A stretch of 21,817 bases of DNA from NCBI GenBank assembly GCA_030770425.1, contig JASJFT010000390.1, positions 1 through 21,817 on the forward strand, written 5' to 3'. Below the pieces are notes generated by a model. That model saw only the letters and a program-made list of their open reading frames with translations, was not told the origin of the DNA and searched no databases. The translations under genes were made by a program, and so were the position numbers. Of this stretch, positions 17,946-21,817 are shown in pieces (position 1 is the stretch's first letter; each line of letters begins with the position of its first letter). The stretch comes from Darksidea phi. Its lineage: Eukaryota > Ascomycota > Dothideomycetes > Pleosporales > Lentitheciaceae.

Positions 17946-20480
17946 ATGATGGAGGTCGCTTCGGCCGTGCGCATCCCATCGCCTGAGCCTGAACTCCCCG
18001 AACCACCCCGCAAGCGCGATCGCTCGCCCTACGACGCCGGACCATCGAAACGCTCGCGACGAGACGAACGCGATGACGATGATTTGGGCCACCCAAGGGA
18101 CAATGATCGAGCACGGGACAACGACCGTCGACGAGACCGCGACGGGCGCAGGCATGACGCGAACGGGGACGGTCCTCGTGGGAAAGCAGACGGAGAGGTA
18201 GCAGACGACGACTCGCGCCTCAAGCTTTTCCAAAATGCCTTCAGCTCCACCCGCAAGCTCCCCATCGACGATTCGAAAACCCGTGCTGGCGGTGCCTACA
18301 TTCCGCCTGCGCGGCTACGGGCGATGCAGGCTGCGATCACGGACAGGAAAAGTGCCGAATTCCAGCGCATGGCCTGGGAAGCGTTAAAGAAGTCAATCCA
18401 GGGTATGATCAACAAGTGCAATGTCGCGAACATCAAACAGATTGTCCCGGAGTTGTTCTCTGAGAACCTCGTCCGTGGTCGCGGCTTGTTCTGCAGGGCA
18501 ATAATGAAGGCGCAGGCTGCGAGTTTGCCCTTCACGAACATCTACGCGGCCATGGTGGCGATTGTGAATACCAAGCTACCACAGGTTGGCGATCTGCTAG
18601 TGCGTCGATTGATTGTGCAATTCAGAAAGTCCTTCCGGAGGAACGATAAAGCGGTTGCGGTGGCTAGCTCGACGTTTCTGTCGCATCTGGTGAACACGCA
18701 AGTTGTGCACGAGGTGCTCATCGCTGAGATCTTGCTGCTTCTGCTCAACAAGCCTACGGACGACAGCGTCGAAATTGCAGTCGGTATCATGAAAGAGGTC
18801 GGACAGTTTTTGGAGGAGATGAACGCTGCTATTGCGAACGCTATTTTCGATCAGTTCCGAAACATCTTACACGAAGCGGATATCGACAAGCGGACGCAGT
18901 ACATGATTGAAGTTTTGTTCCAGGTCAGGAAGGACAAGTACAAGGACAATCCAGCAATCAAGGAAGAGCTGGACTTAGTAGAGGAGGATGATCAGCATAC
19001 CCACCAACACACCCTTGAGGATGAGATCAAGGTTGAGGATGGACTCAACATCTTCAAATTCGATCCGGAATATGAAGAGCATGAGGCGCAATATCAGAAG
19101 CTAAAGGCCGAGATCCTCGGGGAAGAGGAAGGAAGTGATGCTGAATACACGGATGCTTCATCTGACGATGAAGAGGATGAGGAAGCGAAAGAGATGGACA
19201 TCAAAGACCAAACGAATGCTGATCTCGTCAGCCTACGCCGGACGATATATCTTACCATCCAGGCCACCGGAGGGTTTGAGGAGTGCTGCCACAGGCTTAT
19301 GCGGATAAACTTACCTCATGGCATGGAGAAGGAGCTTACTACCATGATTGTGGAATGTGCCAGCCAGAAACGAACGTACGAGAAATTCCATGGCATGATC
19401 GGCGAACGCTTCTGCAAGCTGAACCGCATGTGGGCGGACTTGTTCGAGGAAGGCTTCGTCACCTACTACGAAACCATTCACCGCTTTGAAACGAACAGAC
19501 TTCGAATCATAGCGCAATTCTTCGCCCACCTCTTGGCGACAGATGCGATTGGTCTCCACGTTTTGATGGCTGTCAAGCTGAATGAAGAGGATACTACTTC
19601 GAGCTCCCGTATCTTCATCAAGATCCTATTCGAGGAACTTATGGCGTCACTGGGACAGAAGACTCTTGTTGAACGACTAAAAGACCCGATGCTCCAAGAC
19701 AGCCTTACCGGCATCTTTCCGACAGACAACCAAGTCAATACCCGGTTCTCTATCAACTTCTTCACTGCTATCGGCATGGGTGTTCTTACGGAAGGCATGC
19801 GCGAATTTCTCAAGAACAATGCGCCAAAGCCGGCCGCTTTGCCGGAACGGGATGATGACTCAGAGTCGGATAGTGTTTCGTCACGCTCATCGTACTCTTC
19901 GTATTCCTCCCGTTCGCGTTCTAGGTCGCCTGTTCGTCGGCGGCGAGACTCAACGAGCTCAAGAGGCCGCTCCTACTCCCGAAGCAGGTCCCCTGCGCCG
20001 AGAAAAGCTCGTGGGCGCAGTCGTAGCTCTTCTTACAGCGCAGACTCGAGGTCTCGGTCGCCAGCTCCACGCAAGCGACAGTATTCTTCTAGCCGCTCAC
20101 GGTCCCCACCTCCCCGACGCCGTGATCGTAGTCTTTCTAGCTCTGTATCCCGATCGCCCTTGCCTACTAAAAGACGTCGTCGCTACTCTTCTAGTCCCTC
20201 ACGATCTCCGTTCCCGCCAGCACGTCGTCGTGGACGGGATTCAAGCTCGCCACCACCTACAAGACGCCGCCGAGACTCAAGCTCACCACCGCCCCGTAAG
20301 CGTGAGTCTAGCAGTCCGCCACCACGGCGGGTTCCAGCAGACTCGAGAAGTCCGCGAGACAAACTTCGGCGTCGTCGTCGTGAGAGCTCGTCGCTGGAGA
20401 GGTCGCCGCCGCCCAGGAAGACAAGGTACTCTAGCTCGGTGTCAAGGTCGCCTCCTCCAAGAAAGAGGAGGGATTCCTAA
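17946..20480 (+). CDS. CWC22: Pre-mRNA-splicing factor CWC22 (844 aa)
   Basis: Single exon of 844 codons starting at the first of two adjacent ATGs (17946, 17949). Residues 1-90 are charged and disordered, with basic clusters. An MIF4G domain spans about 138-320 (WEALKKSIQGMINKCNVANI onward), then an acidic linker (about 380-420), and an MA3 domain at about 423-545 (RRTIYLTIQATGGFEECCHRL). After about residue 638 comes an Arg/Ser-rich tail of some 200 residues with many SRSRSP and PPRRRR-type units. CWC22 binds the activated spliceosome, is needed for the first catalytic step, and in animals loads eIF4A3 for exon-junction complex assembly. The budding-yeast protein lacks the RS tail; its presence here resembles the metazoan form and suggests regulation by SR-protein kinases. 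Nuclear location is expected. Confidence 0.95.
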   Translation: MMEVASAVRIPSPEPELPEPPRKRDRSPYDAGPSKRSRRDERDDDDLGHPRDNDRARDNDRRRDRDGRRHDANGDGPRGKADGEVADDDSRLKLFQNAFSSTRKLPIDDSKTRAGGAYIPPARLRAMQAAITDRKSAEFQRMAWEALKKSIQGMINKCNVANIKQIVPELFSENLVRGRGLFCRAIMKAQAASLPFTNIYAAMVAIVNTKLPQVGDLLVRRLIVQFRKSFRRNDKAVAVASSTFLSHLVNTQVVHEVLIAEILLLLLNKPTDDSVEIAVGIMKEVGQFLEEMNAAIANAIFDQFRNILHEADIDKRTQYMIEVLFQVRKDKYKDNPAIKEELDLVEEDDQHTHQHTLEDEIKVEDGLNIFKFDPEYEEHEAQYQKLKAEILGEEEGSDAEYTDASSDDEEDEEAKEMDIKDQTNADLVSLRRTIYLTIQATGGFEECCHRLMRINLPHGMEKELTTMIVECASQKRTYEKFHGMIGERFCKLNRMWADLFEEGFVTYYETIHRFETNRLRIIAQFFAHLLATDAIGLHVLMAVKLNEEDTTSSSRIFIKILFEELMASLGQKTLVERLKDPMLQDSLTGIFPTDNQVNTRFSINFFTAIGMGVLTEGMREFLKNNAPKPAALPERDDDSESDSVSSRSSYSSYSSRSRSRSPVRRRRDSTSSRGRSYSRSRSPAPRKARGRSRSSSYSADSRSRSPAPRKRQYSSSRSRSPPPRRRDRSLSSSVSRSPLPTKRRRRYSSSPSRSPFPPARRRGRDSSSPPPTRRRRDSSSPPPRKRESSSPPPRRVPADSRSPRDKLRRRRRESSSLERSPPPRKTRYSSSVSRSPPPRKRRDS
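19860..20477 (+). repeat. Low-complexity RS-coding repeat within CWC22
   Basis: The DNA consists of irregular repeats encoding Ser-Arg, Ser-Pro and Pro-Pro-Arg-Arg units. Because of the biased codons, neighbouring frames are also open, which produces spurious long Arg-rich frames (for example the plus frame 19780-20487). Repeats are degenerate at the nucleotide level, so expansion is not very recent. Confidence 0.8.
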
Positions 20481-21223
20481 AGATTAAGTTCGATAGAGCG
20501 TTATGTAATGTAATTGAACTTCCGAGCAAGTATATGCTCGAATTTGCTGGATGGGTCTGGGGAAGGAAAGCTTTAGCGGCGGAATGTAATTACAGTTTCA
20601 ATATTTAAATTGATCGTAGATAGTATGGAAGCAGTGTGTACATTACTGTACGAATCAGGGTACTCATCGGGTGTTTGTATTCGCTCGTCTTGAAACTACT
20701 AGAAACCTCTACATCATGTTTACAGTCGCGAGCAGAATCGGTTTCCAGTCTTGTACTTTGAGTCCTTTGATTTTGTTCTTACCGTACGGTCTAATTGGTA
20801 TAAGCTCAGCCTAAATTATCTTAGTACGTTATAGGGTTAAGCTAAAGTCCGCCATAGTATACCTAAGCTTTACCGTACTCTACACGCTGCGCTACGCTCT
20901 ACACCACATGAATCTGAACCGGGGCTAGCTGACAAAGACGCTACCCTACTTTTGTACTTTGATTTACTCTCATCAGTACGCTTAAACCAAAATAACCTAG
21001 GGTTGAATCTCTAGTGGAATACTACATTTGTAAAATATGAATCTTTAACTAATTACAGGTAGTCCGCGTTTGGAGAAGTTTGATCGGCCGTAGACTAACT
21101 CCGAAATATTTCCGAGTTTATCAATTTATGGATTTTAAAGCAAAGGAAGATTCTAGCCTCTTTCTACAGAATAGATAAGAACACGGACGAATAAAGGTGG
21201 CGGGTAGGGAGGAGATAAAATAT
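20481..21223. other. AT-rich gene-free interval
   Basis: 743 bp between CWC22 and the end of the ankyrin gene. AT content rises from about 20,780 rightwards, with many TA dinucleotides and no open frame of note, as in sequence eroded by repeat-induced point mutation. A tRNA D-arm-like string at about 20,787 has no matching T-arm at the right distance. No transposon ends found. Confidence 0.55.
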
Positions 21224-21817
21224 TTATTTAGAGATGAAGGACCGTAATAACTTGACTACAGCCTCGTGCCCGTTGGAGGCCGCCCACAATAGCGGTGTCC
21301 GACCGTTATTATCCTCCGACTCGACGTCCGCCTTTGCCTCGAGGAGTAGCTTGACTACGGCCTTGTGCCCATTCTCGGCCGCCCACGATAGCGGCGTCCG
21401 ACCGTCGTTAGTATCCTTCGACTCGACGTCCGCCTCGGCCTCGAGGAGCAGCTTGATTACGGCCTTGTGTCCGTTCTCGGCCGCCCACGATAGCGGCGTC
21501 CGACCGTAGAGAGTATCCTTCGACTCGACATCCGCCTCGGCCTCGAGGAGTAGCTTGACTACGGCCTCGTACCCGTTCTCGGCTGCCCACGATAGCGGTG
21601 TCCGACCGTTATTATCCTCCGACTCGACGCCCGCCTCGGCCTCGAGGAGCAGCTTGACTACGGCCTCGTGCCCGTTCTCGGCCGCCCACGATAGCGGTGT
21701 CTGACCGTAGAGAGTATCCTCCGACTCGACATCCGCCTCGGCCTCGAGGAGTAGCTTGACTACGGCCTTGTGCCCATTCTCGGCCGCCCACGATAGCGGC
21801 GTCCGACCGTCGTTAGT
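21224..21817 (-). CDS. Ankyrin-repeat protein, C-terminal part (197 aa, runs off window)
   Basis: Minus-strand frame open from the window edge to the TAA at 21226-21224; no start is visible because the gene continues beyond 21817. It encodes six ankyrin repeats (five full and one shortened terminal unit), each of the form G-R-T-P-L-S-W-A-A-E-N-G-H-x-A-V-V-K-L-L-L-E-A followed by an acidic linker. Unit lengths alternate: 34, 33, 34, 34 and 33 residues, depending on whether the linker ends in TLY, TND or NN. The last repeat changes to LLWAASNGHE and ends in RSFISK. In filamentous ascomycetes such uniform arrays often form the C-terminal sensor of NACHT/NLR-type or HET-domain proteins, but also of other large ankyrin proteins; the N-terminal domain here is unknown. 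It borders an AT-rich interval. Confidence 0.9.
   Translation of the reverse strand, partial: TNDGRTPLSWAAENGHKAVVKLLLEAEADVESEDTLYGQTPLSWAAENGHEAVVKLLLEAEAGVESEDNNGRTPLSWAAENGYEAVVKLLLEAEADVESKDTLYGRTPLSWAAENGHKAVIKLLLEAEADVESKDTNDGRTPLSWAAENGHKAVVKLLLEAKADVESEDNNGRTPLLWAASNGHEAVVKLLRSFISK
21240..21817 (-). repeat. Near-identical 99/102-bp tandem repeats (ankyrin units)
   Basis: The ankyrin units are strongly conserved at DNA level, including third codon positions: CTCCTCGAGGCCGAGGCG recurs with few changes and the WAAEN block is almost invariant. Unit length varies by one codon (99 or 102 bp). Such uniformity suggests recent duplication or ongoing homogenisation by unequal crossover or gene conversion rather than old conserved repeats. 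Confidence 0.85.

Noticed and set aside
19780..20487. Plus-strand Arg-rich frame of 235 codons
   Set aside because: Alternative frame of the CWC22 RS tail, open because of biased codons.
20786..20815. tRNA D-arm-like string (TCTAATTGGTATAAGCTC)
   Set aside because: No T-arm or acceptor stem at a suitable distance; the nearest B-box-like string at about 21,001 is too far.
21234..21509. Plus-strand repetitive frame of 91 codons
   Set aside because: It is the antisense of the ankyrin repeats; the minus-strand translation shows the full ankyrin consensus.

Overview
The window is nuclear DNA of a filamentous ascomycete, most likely a Dothideomycete such as a Pleosporales-type species. Spliceosomal introns are short (49 to 90 nt) with GTATGT/GTACGT-like donors and CTAAC/CTGAT-like branch sites. 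The gene content is typical of Pezizomycotina: a PHO85-type CDK, DPM2, CWC22, a DCAF6-like WD40 protein, a DUF3632 protein, a secreted cysteine-rich protein and a run-off ankyrin array. No rRNA, tRNA, CRISPR array or intact transposon is visible. The class-level assignment is inference from gene families and was not tested by a search.

Layout. The left part (1 to about 9,280) is gene-poor and looks accessory. It holds an F-box-like hypothetical protein (262-1830, +), a candidate effector (2600-3106, -), about 2.2 kb of mostly empty and partly AT-rich DNA, a three-exon DUF3632 gene (5297-6241, -) with a 32-bp tandem duplication in its leader, and a broken ribonuclease-fold-like gene (7260-8143, +). 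The central and right part (9,283 to 20,480) is a denser housekeeping block: a catalase-related haem protein (9283-10344, -), PHO85 (11528-12590, -), a DCAF6/IQWD1-like WD40 protein (13585-16946, +), DPM2 (17295-17689, -) and CWC22 (17946-20480, +). PHO85 and the WD40 gene diverge from a 994-bp intergenic region, DPM2 and CWC22 diverge from a 256-bp one, and the WD40 gene and DPM2 converge. The right end turns AT-rich again, then enters the 3' end of a minus-strand ankyrin gene that runs off the window.

Functionally the housekeeping genes are unrelated: phosphate/nutrient kinase signalling, a likely CRL4 ubiquitin-ligase adaptor, dolichol-phosphate-mannose synthesis in the ER, and splicing. 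I see no gene cluster acting as one pathway. The most interesting material is in the accessory flanks and in gene structure: the near-identical ankyrin repeats, the frameshifted ribonuclease-like gene, the Kex2-processed secreted protein, a DPM2 initiator exon consisting only of the ATG, and long stop-free frames in phase with PHO85 on both sides of its predicted coding region.
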